A stretch of DNA of 64,000 nt, from positions 1 through 64,000 of the forward strand of contig JAQWWH010000054.1 of assembly GCA_029255105.1 (NCBI GenBank), written 5' to 3'. This document shows, piece by piece, positions 56,874 to 64,000 of the stretch. Below the pieces are notes generated by a model. The model had not been told where the DNA came from. It saw nothing but the letters and a program-made list of their open reading frames with translations, and made no database searches. The stretch is from Flavimaricola sp. GTDB taxonomy: Bacteria; Pseudomonadota; Alphaproteobacteria; Rhodobacterales; Rhodobacteraceae. The translations under genes were made by a program, and so were the position numbers. Position 1 is the stretch's first letter. Every line of letters starts with the position of its first letter.

Positions 56874-58559
56874 TCAGGAATGTTCTTCCGCCGCTGTCAT
56901 TGCCAGCGCCCGGTTCAGCGCCTTGAGGGCGTCCACCTGGAACAGCGCGCCCCATATTTCGGGCGGGCTGTCTGCGTCGGGGAAATGCACCACCGGCAGG
57001 AACGTGGCGTTGGTCTTTTCAAACAGAGGCATTGCCTGCTCGAGTGTTGAATCTTGCCGGAGCCAGGTGCCGGTCATCACCAACTCCTGACAGATGTCCG
57101 GGTCGGCGGCGCGTGGATGGCCCGTCGCCCGCATGATGCTGGCCACCTTGAAAGTCCCAAGCAGCCAGGTCTGGGGCCCGGCGGCAAGATGCACCCCCCG
57201 CCGTTCCAGCTGGGTGAGAAAGAAAGACCGGTCGACCATCCGGCTGGCCAGGGCAGCAGCAAGCGAGACCGAGACCATGACCGCCAGACCCGTCTGCCAG
57301 TCGCCTGTCAGTTCAAACACGATCAGCGTGGTCGAAATCGGTGCCCCCAGAACAGCCGCAGCCACCGCCCCCATGCCCGCCAGAGCATAAAGGGTGCCCG
57401 AGCCTGACACCTCGGGAAACAGCCCCGTCGCCACGATCCCGAACCCCAGACCGGTCAGCGCCCCCACCATCAGCGACGGTGAAAAGACCCCGCCCCCCAT
57501 CCGTCCCCCCATGGTAATCGCAACTGCCACGACCTTCAGGATGACATACAAGATCGCCTCGTGCAGCACCAACGACCCAGTCAGGGCGGCCGAAGTCGTC
57601 TCGTAGCCGACCCCGATGATATGCGGCCACCAGATCGCCAGTAGCCCCAGCAACAACCCGGCCACCGCCGGCCGGCCCCAGCGGGGCAACCCGGTCCGCG
57701 CTTGCCAGCGGCTGGCAAAGTCATCCGCCCAGAAGATCGACCTCATCAACACCACAGCGACAAGCCCGCAGAGCAGGCCAAGGATGAGGAAGGCGGGAAG
57801 CTCTACATAGAACTCCAACGCCGATTGCACGGGCAGGACGAATTCGGTCACGTCCCCGTAGACCAGCCGGCTGACCACCGTGCCCGCCACACTTGCGATG
57901 GCGATAGGGGCAAAGGCGTGGACGGCAAAGTGGCGCAGGACGACTTCCAGAGCGAAAAGCGCGCCCGCAATGGGGGCGTTAAAGCTGGCCGAGACCGCCG
58001 CCGCGACAGCGCAGCCCAGAAGGTCGCGCCCGTGGATGCCGTCCGCCCGCATCCATCCGGCCACATAGCTCGACAGCACCGCCGCGAGGTGCACGACCGG
58101 CCCTTCGCGCCCCGTTGAGCCGCCGCTGGACAGGGTAACCATGCTCGCCAAGGCCGAAACCAACCCCCGCCGCCGCTGCACCCGGCCCTCGGTCAGGGCC
58201 GCGGCCTCGATCACCTCGGCCACGGACCGGACCCGCCCGTCATCGGTGAACCTGTGCAGCAAAATACCAACGACCAGACCGCCGCAGGCCGGGATCAGCA
58301 GGACCCACCACCAGTCCAGACTGGCCGCATAGCTGTGCAGGATGTGAACGTCGGGCGTGGAATAGACAAAAGTCTGAAGGGTATCGACACCGTAGCGAAA
58401 GGCGATTGCCGCGAAACCGGCGGCGATGCCGATGGCAAGGGCGATGAACCAGAACTGGACCTCGCTTGGTCCCCGCTTGCGCACGATCCGCCATGTGGCC
58501 CGCAGTTGGGACCAAAGGCGCGGGCCCTTTGTTTTTCCCGGTGATTGCTGGTCTGCCAT
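56874..58559 (-). CDS. ClC-family chloride channel/transporter with C-terminal CBS region
   Basis: A 561-residue inner-membrane protein with the ClC fold (about 10 hydrophobic segments). The gating glutamate motif is GSTGREGPVVHL (Glu152) and the third anion-binding motif is GGGVFSPSLMVG. The first motif, usually GSGIP, is replaced by VRSVAEVIEAAAL, so the central serine is missing. The last part (ELVMTGTWLRQDSTLEQAMPLF and so on) looks like a CBS-type regulatory region. ATG 58559 is chosen; the longer frame to 58625 has no support. Confidence 0.88.
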   Translation of the reverse strand: MADQQSPGKTKGPRLWSQLRATWRIVRKRGPSEVQFWFIALAIGIAAGFAAIAFRYGVDTLQTFVYSTPDVHILHSYAASLDWWWVLLIPACGGLVVGILLHRFTDDGRVRSVAEVIEAAALTEGRVQRRRGLVSALASMVTLSSGGSTGREGPVVHLAAVLSSYVAGWMRADGIHGRDLLGCAVAAAVSASFNAPIAGALFALEVVLRHFAVHAFAPIAIASVAGTVVSRLVYGDVTEFVLPVQSALEFYVELPAFLILGLLCGLVAVVLMRSIFWADDFASRWQARTGLPRWGRPAVAGLLLGLLAIWWPHIIGVGYETTSAALTGSLVLHEAILYVILKVVAVAITMGGRMGGGVFSPSLMVGALTGLGFGIVATGLFPEVSGSGTLYALAGMGAVAAAVLGAPISTTLIVFELTGDWQTGLAVMVSVSLAAALASRMVDRSFFLTQLERRGVHLAAGPQTWLLGTFKVASIMRATGHPRAADPDICQELVMTGTWLRQDSTLEQAMPLFEKTNATFLPVVHFPDADSPPEIWGALFQVDALKALNRALAMTAAEEHS

Positions 58560-58688
58560 GCGCCCATTCCCGCCGGGTCGGTTCCACTGCAGCCCTGTGC
58601 AGGGCCTTGCGACTGGCCCATTCACTGGCCCCCCTCTTTGGCCTAGGGTCGCCGGAACACCGTAAAGACCGGCGCAAAGGAGACTGAC

Positions 58689-60062
58689 ATGACCATCGAG
58701 GCAGCCGTTGACCGCCTGTCTACCCTCTTAGGCGATCGCCTGAGCCGGTCCAAGGCCGATCTGGACGGCCATAGCCGGTCCGAGACGCATTTTGCCCCTG
58801 TGTGTCCCGATGCCGTCGCCTACCCCGAGACGACGCAAGAGGTTTCGGCCCTCGTCGCTATCTGCGCGGATGAACGGTGTCCGGTGATCGGTTGGGGGGC
58901 CGGAACCTCGCTTGAGGGGCATGCTTTGCCGATCCGGGGTGGGGTGACGGTCGATTTTGCCCGGATGAACCGGGTGTTGGAGGTCAATGCCGAGGATATG
59001 GATGTCCGCGTCCAGCCCGGACTGACCCGGCAGGCCCTGAACGAGGACCTGCGCGACACCGGCCTGTTCTTTCCGGTTGATCCCGGCGCCAACGCCAGCC
59101 TTGGCGGTATGGCGATGACGCGGGCCAGCGGCACGACAGCGGTGCGCTATGGCACCATGCGGGACAACGTCATGGCGCTAGAGGTTGTTCTGGCCGATGG
59201 CCGGATCATACGGACGGGCAGCAGGGCCCGGAAATCCGCGTCAGGCTATGATCTAACGGCCCTTTTCGTCGGCTCCGAAGGGACGCTGGGGCTGGTGACG
59301 GAACTGACGCTCAAGCTGCATGGTCAGCCAGAGGCGATCAGCGCGGCCGTTTGCACCTTTGCCACGATGGAGGCTGCAGTTGCGGCGGTGACCGAGACCA
59401 TTCAATCGGGCGTGCCCATGGCCCGGATCGAGTTCATTGATGCGGCCACCGCCGCCGCGGTCAATGCCCGCTCCGCGCTTGATCTGCCTCTGGCCCCGCA
59501 TCTGATGATCGAGTTTCATGGCTCGGAACGCGGTGCCACCGAAGATGCTGCCCAGTTCATGGAGATCGCTGAAAGCCATGGTGCTGGCGACATGGCGCAG
59601 GCGACACTGGCGGAAGAACGCACCCGCCTCTGGCGCGCCCGGCACGAGGCCTATTGGGCGATCCTGGGGGCGCATCCGGGCAAGACGGCCATCGTCACGG
59701 ATGTCTGTGTGCCACTATCGGCCTTGGCGCAGGCGGTGACCGAGACTCAGGCAGATATCGCCGCCAGCCCGATCGAGGGACCGATCCTGGGGCATGTAGG
59801 GGATGGCAACTTTCACGCCATCCTGCTGATCGACCCGGAGAACACCGCTGAGAGGGCCGCCGCAGAAGGACTGGCGCACCGCATGGCGGAACGGGCCCTG
59901 CGACTGGGCGGCACGCTGACCGGAGAACATGGGGTCGGGATGGGCAAGCTGGCCTATATGCAGGCCGAACATGGTGCGGCGTGGCAGGTGATGGGCCTGA
60001 TCAAGCAGGCGCTGGACCCCGACGACATCTTAAATCCCAGCAAGGTCGTGCCCCAAGGCTAG
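58689..60062 (+). CDS. FAD-linked D-2-hydroxyacid dehydrogenase (GlcD / D-lactate dehydrogenase type)
   Basis: A 457-residue flavoprotein of the vanillyl-alcohol-oxidase fold. The N-terminal FAD domain has the segment PVIGWGAGTSLEGHALP, then PVDPGANASLGGMAMTRASG and GSEGTLGLVTELTLKLHG; the C-terminal cap has HVGDGNFHAIL and LTGEHGVGMGKLAYM. It oxidises D-lactate, glycolate or 2-hydroxyglutarate-like acids; which one cannot be told here. It is divergent from the ClC gene, with AAGGAG before ATG 58689. Its end is 7 bp from the convergent recN stop. Confidence 0.9.
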   Translation: MTIEAAVDRLSTLLGDRLSRSKADLDGHSRSETHFAPVCPDAVAYPETTQEVSALVAICADERCPVIGWGAGTSLEGHALPIRGGVTVDFARMNRVLEVNAEDMDVRVQPGLTRQALNEDLRDTGLFFPVDPGANASLGGMAMTRASGTTAVRYGTMRDNVMALEVVLADGRIIRTGSRARKSASGYDLTALFVGSEGTLGLVTELTLKLHGQPEAISAAVCTFATMEAAVAAVTETIQSGVPMARIEFIDAATAAAVNARSALDLPLAPHLMIEFHGSERGATEDAAQFMEIAESHGAGDMAQATLAEERTRLWRARHEAYWAILGAHPGKTAIVTDVCVPLSALAQAVTETQADIAASPIEGPILGHVGDGNFHAILLIDPENTAERAAAEGLAHRMAERALRLGGTLTGEHGVGMGKLAYMQAEHGAAWQVMGLIKQALDPDDILNPSKVVPQG

Positions 60063-60069
60063 GCCAGTG

Positions 60070-61755
60070 TCAGGCCGCCGGTCCAGACAACAGCTCGCGC
60101 GCTGCACCTCGGGCGGCATCGGTCACCCGGTCACCGGCCAGCATGCGCGCAATCTCGTCCACCCTGTCCTGCGGGTCCAACGGGATGACGCGCGAGGTCG
60201 TGACTTCGGCCCCGTTCTGCCGCTCGACCGCCTTTTCGACGCGCCAGTGATGCGCCCCAAGGGCCGCGACCTGCGGCGAATGGGTGACGACCAGAACCTG
60301 CCCCTTGGCGGCGAGTTCGGCCAGCCGGCGGCCAACAGCATCGGCGGTGGCCCCGCCTACGCCCCGGTCAATCTCGTCAAAGATCATCGTCAGCCCGTCG
60401 CTGTCCTGCGTCAGGCAAACCTTGAGCGCCAGAAGAAACCGGCTGAGTTCGCCGCCCGAGGCGATCTTGTCCAGCGGTCCAGCAGGGGCGCCGGGGTTGG
60501 TGGCGACGCGAAAGCCTACATCATCCCAGCCCTCGGGACCGGCTGTCCCACGGGCGATGGCGACAGTGAATACGGCCCGCTCCATCTTGAGGGGGGCAAG
60601 CTCGGCCGTCATCGCCTTGACCAGACGATCAGTCGCCTTTGCACGGGCCGCAGACAGTTCTGTGGCCGCCTGATCGTAGGCGGCATCGGCCTTGTCGACA
60701 GCGGCTTGGGCTGCCTGAATGTCCCCTTCGGAGGCGTCGAGGGCCGACAGACGACTGCGAAGACCATCGGCAAAGGTCCCCAGATCATCAGGCAACTGAT
60801 CGTGCTTGCGGGCCAGGGCCCGGATCGCGAACAGGCGTTCTTCGGCCTGCTCCAGGGCGAAAGGATCGAAGGACAGCTCTTCCAGACAGGCGGCAACACC
60901 CTGCTCTGCCTCGGCCAAAGCCTCGACCGCCCGGGCCAGCGCCTCGAGCGGTTGGTCAAGTCGGCCTTCGGCGGCGGCGGCGGCGCCGTCCAGCCAGCGG
61001 ATCGCGTCACTCACCTGCCCCTCGGCCCCGTACCCGGCCCCGTCGCCGGTCAAGACGTTGTGGGCGCGGGCGATGTCGGTTCGAATACGCTCGGCGTTCT
61101 GCATCAGGCGACGCTCTGCGTCGAGGGACGCCTCTTCGCCCGGCTGGGGGTCAAGCTGGTCCAGCTCTTGCACCGCGTGACGCAGATAGTCCTCTTCGGC
61201 CTTGAGCGCCTCGCGGCTGGTAACGATGGCCGCAAGGTGGTTGGCGGCCTCGCGGCGGGCGCCCCAAGCGGCGCGTGTCCGGGCGATCAGCGGCGCACAA
61301 TCGGCAAAAGCGTCCAGCAGGGCGCGGTGGCCGCGCGGGTTCAGAAGGCCACGATCGTCCTGCTGGCCATGGAGTTCCACCAAAGTGTCCGACAGCGCGC
61401 GAAGAACCTCGCCCGTCACCCGGACCGAGTTGACCCATGCGGTCTTGCGGCCATCGGGGGTGTTGATCCGGCGCAGGATCAGTTCGCCGTCCTCGGCGGT
61501 GATCCCGGCCTCGGCCAGCACCTGATGGGCGGGATGATCGGGGGTGAGATCGAAGATCGCGGTGACTTCGCCCTGCGCCGCGCCAGCGCGTACAAGCTCG
61601 GCCCGGCCACGCCAGCCAAGGACAAAGCCGAGCGAATCCAGAAGGATCGACTTGCCGGCCCCCGTCTCGCCGGTCAGCACATTGAGGCCGGGCTGGAACG
61701 CAAGCTCCAGCCGGTCAATGATCAGCATGTCAGTGATGTCGAGACCGCGCAGCAT
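60070..61755 (-). CDS. recN: DNA repair protein RecN
   Basis: A 561-residue SMC-like ATPase that acts in double-strand-break repair. Walker A is GETGAGKSILLDSL (29-36 for the core), the middle is a coiled coil with many Ala/Glu/Arg, and the C-terminal ABC part has ASGGELSRFLLALK, MIFDEIDRGVGG and VLVVTHSPQVAALG. I start at ATG 61755 (MLRGLDI); the frame to 61827 simply reads through the palindromic repeat. I saw no LexA box. Confidence 0.95.
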   Translation of the reverse strand: MLRGLDITDMLIIDRLELAFQPGLNVLTGETGAGKSILLDSLGFVLGWRGRAELVRAGAAQGEVTAIFDLTPDHPAHQVLAEAGITAEDGELILRRINTPDGRKTAWVNSVRVTGEVLRALSDTLVELHGQQDDRGLLNPRGHRALLDAFADCAPLIARTRAAWGARREAANHLAAIVTSREALKAEEDYLRHAVQELDQLDPQPGEEASLDAERRLMQNAERIRTDIARAHNVLTGDGAGYGAEGQVSDAIRWLDGAAAAAEGRLDQPLEALARAVEALAEAEQGVAACLEELSFDPFALEQAEERLFAIRALARKHDQLPDDLGTFADGLRSRLSALDASEGDIQAAQAAVDKADAAYDQAATELSAARAKATDRLVKAMTAELAPLKMERAVFTVAIARGTAGPEGWDDVGFRVATNPGAPAGPLDKIASGGELSRFLLALKVCLTQDSDGLTMIFDEIDRGVGGATADAVGRRLAELAAKGQVLVVTHSPQVAALGAHHWRVEKAVERQNGAEVTTSRVIPLDPQDRVDEIARMLAGDRVTDAARGAARELLSGPAA

Positions 61756-61800
61756 GCCTGCCCCAAGTGACCCGTTTCGACCTTCCATGACCGGCACCGG

Positions 61801-61824
61801 GAGGTGGGTCAAGACCCACCTTAC
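61801..61824. repeat. Extragenic palindrome (GTAAGGTGGGTC family), copy 5
   Basis: GAGGTGGGTC, AA, GACCCACCTTAC: the right arm is complete and the left arm has lost its outer GTA. It lies between the bamD stop and the recN start, about 45 bp upstream of recN. Confidence 0.8.
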
Positions 61825-61843
61825 CACAAGGGAGGGCCGCCAA

Positions 61844-61871
61844 GTAATCGCCGGGTCTGGACCCGGCTTAC
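61844..61871. repeat. Diverged extragenic palindrome, copy 6
   Basis: GTAATCGCCGGGTC, TG, GACCCGGCTTAC. It shares the GTAA/TTAC ends and the GGGTC/GACCC core of the other copies with a changed middle. It lies 1 bp past the bamD stop. Confidence 0.6.
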
Positions 61872-61872
61872 C

Positions 61873-62727
61873 TCACAACCATTCGCCGCGCACAACCTGC
61901 CGGTAGATGGCCGACAGCCAGTTGTCCCCGATTGACCGGGCCTCAAGCCCTTGCCCGGTCAGCAGGGCATAACTGTCTGCATACCATTCGGTCGATCCAT
62001 AGTTGTATCCAAGGATCGCCCCGGCTGTCTGGGCCTCATCGGTAAGGCCAAGGGACAGATAGGCTTCGACAAGGCGGTGCAGCGCCTCGGGGGTGTGGCT
62101 CGTTGTCTGGAAATCCTCGACCACGACCCGGAACCGGTTGACGGCCGCCGCGAAATGGTTGCGCTTCAGGTAGTAGCGCCCAATCTCCATCTCTTTCGCA
62201 GCAAGATGGTCAAAGGCCAGATCGAACTTCAGGATCGCGGCCCGGGCATATTCGCTATCGGGATACCGTTCGATTACGACGCGAAGGGCCTGCAGAGCCT
62301 GAAAGGTCAGGCCCTGATCGCGCCCGATCTCGTCGATCTGGTCATAGTAGCTGAGGGCCAGAAGGTACTGCGCATAGGCCGCGTCCGCATCGGCGGGGTA
62401 AAAGTCGATGAACCGTTGGGCGGCAGCGCGGCTGTTGGGATAATCTTCGTTCCGGTGATACGAGAAGGCCTGCATGATCAGCGCCCGTTTCGACCATTCG
62501 GAATAGGGGTAGATACGCTCAATCTCACCAAAGTAGTAGGCGGCATCGTCGCCACGACCGCGCTGCAACTCAAACTCGCCGCGCTGGTAGATCTGCTCGG
62601 CGGTGAAGGCGTCAAGCGCGCCCGGCGTGCGGGGGTTGAACGTGTCGCAACTGGCCACCAAGCTCAGGGCAAGTGCGGCCAATACAATACCAAGTCGCCG
62701 CGGTGACTTATCATTCCGGCCTGACAT
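61873..62727 (-). CDS. bamD: Outer membrane protein assembly factor BamD
   Basis: A 284-residue lipoprotein of the BAM complex that inserts outer-membrane beta-barrels. The signal LGIVLAALALSLVASC ends in a lipobox with Cys27. A TPR-like helical repeat domain follows (EQIYQRGEFELQRGRGDDAA, SEWSKRALIMQAFSYHRNED, and RFIDFYPADADAAYAQYLLA), as in BamD/ComL. I start at ATG 62727; the frame to 62748 adds seven residues. It is followed by recN and preceded by lpxC on the same strand. Confidence 0.93.
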   Translation of the reverse strand: MSGRNDKSPRRLGIVLAALALSLVASCDTFNPRTPGALDAFTAEQIYQRGEFELQRGRGDDAAYYFGEIERIYPYSEWSKRALIMQAFSYHRNEDYPNSRAAAQRFIDFYPADADAAYAQYLLALSYYDQIDEIGRDQGLTFQALQALRVVIERYPDSEYARAAILKFDLAFDHLAAKEMEIGRYYLKRNHFAAAVNRFRVVVEDFQTTSHTPEALHRLVEAYLSLGLTDEAQTAGAILGYNYGSTEWYADSYALLTGQGLEARSIGDNWLSAIYRQVVRGEWL

Positions 62728-62854
62728 GCATTCTGCCCTGACTGTCATTTATCCATAGGGTCCGTAAGACCCCGATTGGCTATTCGTCTATCACGAAAAA
62801 ATCCGGGGCAAAATGCCTTTTCCCCCGGATAGCCGTCACAATCAAGCGTGCCCG

Positions 62855-63775
62855 TCAGGCAACCGCGACCAAGTCCGCGGCCGCAATTCCTGCACCGGGC
62901 AACCGGGCCGCCGTCGCGGTATCGCATCGCCGCAGCCGCCAGTTGTCCTGTGAGGCAAACAAAGCCTGCAAAAGCCTGTTGGTCAGCGCGTGCCCCGACC
63001 GGACACCGACGTAGTGGCCAAGGATCGGAGCGCCCGCCGTGGTCAGGTCACCCAAGGCATCAAGCATCTTGTGGCGAACCGCCTCATTGGCGTGGCGCAA
63101 ACCGCCCGGGCTAAGGATCCGATCGCCGTCGACGACCACCGCGTTGTCGTAGTTTCCACCAAGGGCCAGGCCATTGGCATGCATCGCATCCACATCCGCC
63201 TTGCGGCAGAATGTGCGGCTGTCGCACAATTCGCGCACAAAGGTACCATTGGCCAGGTCAAGGTTGTGAAACTGATGCCCGATTGCGGCATCCGCAAAAT
63301 CGATCGTGAAACTGATGCGCAGACCCGAGGCCGGCCGCAGTTCGGCCGAGGCGTCACCCTGATGGACGGACACAGGCTTGAGCACTTCGATCAGATCGAG
63401 GGGTTCCGCCCCGCGTTCCAGACCTGCCGCCAGCAGCCCCCGCACAAAACGGGCAGACGAACCATCTAGGATCGGCACTTCGGGGCCGCTGATCTCGATC
63501 AAGGCATTGTGGACACCGCAACCGGCCAGAGCCGCCATGATATGTTCGATAGTGGACACCGACACCCCGTCGGAGTTTTCGATCCGGGTGTTCAAGGGGG
63601 ATACGATGACGTTGGACCAATGCGCCCGCACATCGGACTGCACCCCATCAACGTCAAGCCGACGAAACACGATGCCAGAGCCTGCATCAGCAGGCCGCAC
63701 AGTCATTTTCGCCGGTCGTCCTGTATGGAGTCCCGTTCCGGTGAACTTGACGGATTTTGCCAATGTGGTTTGCAC
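62855..63775 (-). CDS. lpxC: UDP-3-O-acyl-N-acetylglucosamine deacetylase
   Basis: A 306-residue zinc deacetylase, the committed step of lipid A synthesis. Zinc ligands are His78 (STIEHIMAAL), His235 and Asp239 (VRHKMLDALGDL), and the catalytic His263 is in GVRSGHALTN. The segment FTGTGLHTGRPAKM starts the protein. I chose GTG 63775 (VQTTLAKSVKF), which gives the normal family length, with GAGGCG upstream; ATG 63868 or 63919 would add a basic tail. A terminator-like hairpin lies upstream, so lpxC likely has its own promoter. Confidence 0.95.
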   Translation of the reverse strand: MQTTLAKSVKFTGTGLHTGRPAKMTVRPADAGSGIVFRRLDVDGVQSDVRAHWSNVIVSPLNTRIENSDGVSVSTIEHIMAALAGCGVHNALIEISGPEVPILDGSSARFVRGLLAAGLERGAEPLDLIEVLKPVSVHQGDASAELRPASGLRISFTIDFADAAIGHQFHNLDLANGTFVRELCDSRTFCRKADVDAMHANGLALGGNYDNAVVVDGDRILSPGGLRHANEAVRHKMLDALGDLTTAGAPILGHYVGVRSGHALTNRLLQALFASQDNWRLRRCDTATAARLPGAGIAAADLVAVA

Positions 63776-63923
63776 GCGCCTGCGCCTCGTCTCGGTTTTC
63801 TTGATTAAGATTGGTTTAGTGGCAGGCCCTCTCGGCCTCAACTCACTCTTTCTAACCGTCTGAAACATTGGCAGGAGGCCGAAAATCCAGCGAACCAATG
63901 CGCAACCGGCTGTTTTCAATAAT

Positions 63924-63954
63924 AAAAAAACGGACCGCTCACGCAGCCCGTTTT
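63924..63954 (-). terminator. Terminator-like hairpin upstream of lpxC
   Basis: On the minus strand AAAACGG-GCT-GCGTG-AGC, with a small bulge, pairs to CCGTTTT and runs into TTTTTTT then ATTATT. It comes directly after a TAA stop at 63963-63961, so it should end a gene lying mostly to the right of the window. Confidence 0.6.
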
Positions 63955-63960
63955 GAGTTG

Positions 63961-64000
63961 TTACGATTTGAAGTCCTCCACAGCACCGCTGTGAAGGATG
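63961..64000 (-). CDS. Possible 3' end of an unidentified gene (cut by window edge)
   Basis: On the minus strand the last 40 bp include the frame ILHSGAVEDFKS followed by TAA (63963-63961), and a terminator hairpin comes right after it. In many alphaproteobacteria ftsZ precedes lpxC, but this ending does not resemble the usual FtsZ C-terminus as I know it. Too short to name. Confidence 0.35.
   Translation of the reverse strand, partial: ILHSGAVEDFKS

Overview
The window is a GC-rich chromosomal segment of an alphaproteobacterium, most probably a member of the Rhodobacteraceae (Roseobacter group). The evidence is the tight nuoA-B-C-D order, aerobic-type CobS/CobT cobaltochelatase genes, the run lpxC-bamD-recN, the DUF3422 and DUF2256 families, an RTX protein ending in a Hint domain, and extragenic hairpins built around AAATATCCC. 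It is ordinary core genome; I see no tRNA, rRNA, CRISPR, transposase or prophage.

Layout. 1-3500 (minus): start of the complex I operon nuoA-nuoB-nuoC, a sulfotransferase-like gene, then nuoD cut by the window edge. Upstream of nuoA lies an array of six 13-bp repeats. 3858-7955: a GNAT protein, a DegT-type aminotransferase, an MmgE/PrpD protein and a HAD phosphatase. 8078-12013: glmU-glmS and an AlkD-like protein. 12035-15978: a lipoprotein, moaA, kdtA and a lipopolysaccharide-type glycosyltransferase. 16057-24173: two M20 deacylases flanking an FAD oxidase, a glycosyltransferase-like protein, a DUF3422 protein, a group IV ornithine decarboxylase behind a structured leader, and a pseudouridine synthase. 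24269-31066: a dienelactone-hydrolase-like protein, pntA-pntB, a methyltransferase gene broken by an amber codon, an SDR and kynureninase. 31430-36127: a 1565-residue modular RTX-Hint protein. 36145-40843: D-lyxose isomerase, a class I amidotransferase, GlcG-like protein, malate synthase G and a tiny DUF2256 gene. 40972-50342: pepN, an acyltransferase, two tandem lytic transglycosylases, gatB, small membrane proteins, BolA, a J-domain protein. 50791-56835: cobS, an FMN reductase on the opposite strand, cobT, aminopeptidase P, DUF427. 56874-63775: a ClC channel, an FAD-linked dehydrogenase, recN, bamD, lpxC.

How the genes work together. Envelope biogenesis recurs: GlmU and GlmS make UDP-GlcNAc, LpxC commits it to lipid A, KdtA and the adjacent glycosyltransferase extend the core, BamD assembles outer-membrane proteins, and two lytic transglycosylases act on peptidoglycan. 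Energy and redox are served by complex I and the transhydrogenase, and two-carbon metabolism by malate synthase G with a GlcG-like partner.

The most interesting items are the RTX-Hint protein with long repeated modules, the sulfotransferase gene embedded in the nuo operon, the 13-bp repeat array before nuoA, the structured leader of the decarboxylase, two LacI-type operator-like palindromes, a family of extragenic palindromes placed just after stop codons, and the amber-interrupted methyltransferase gene. No candidate defence or other clearly new multigene system was found.
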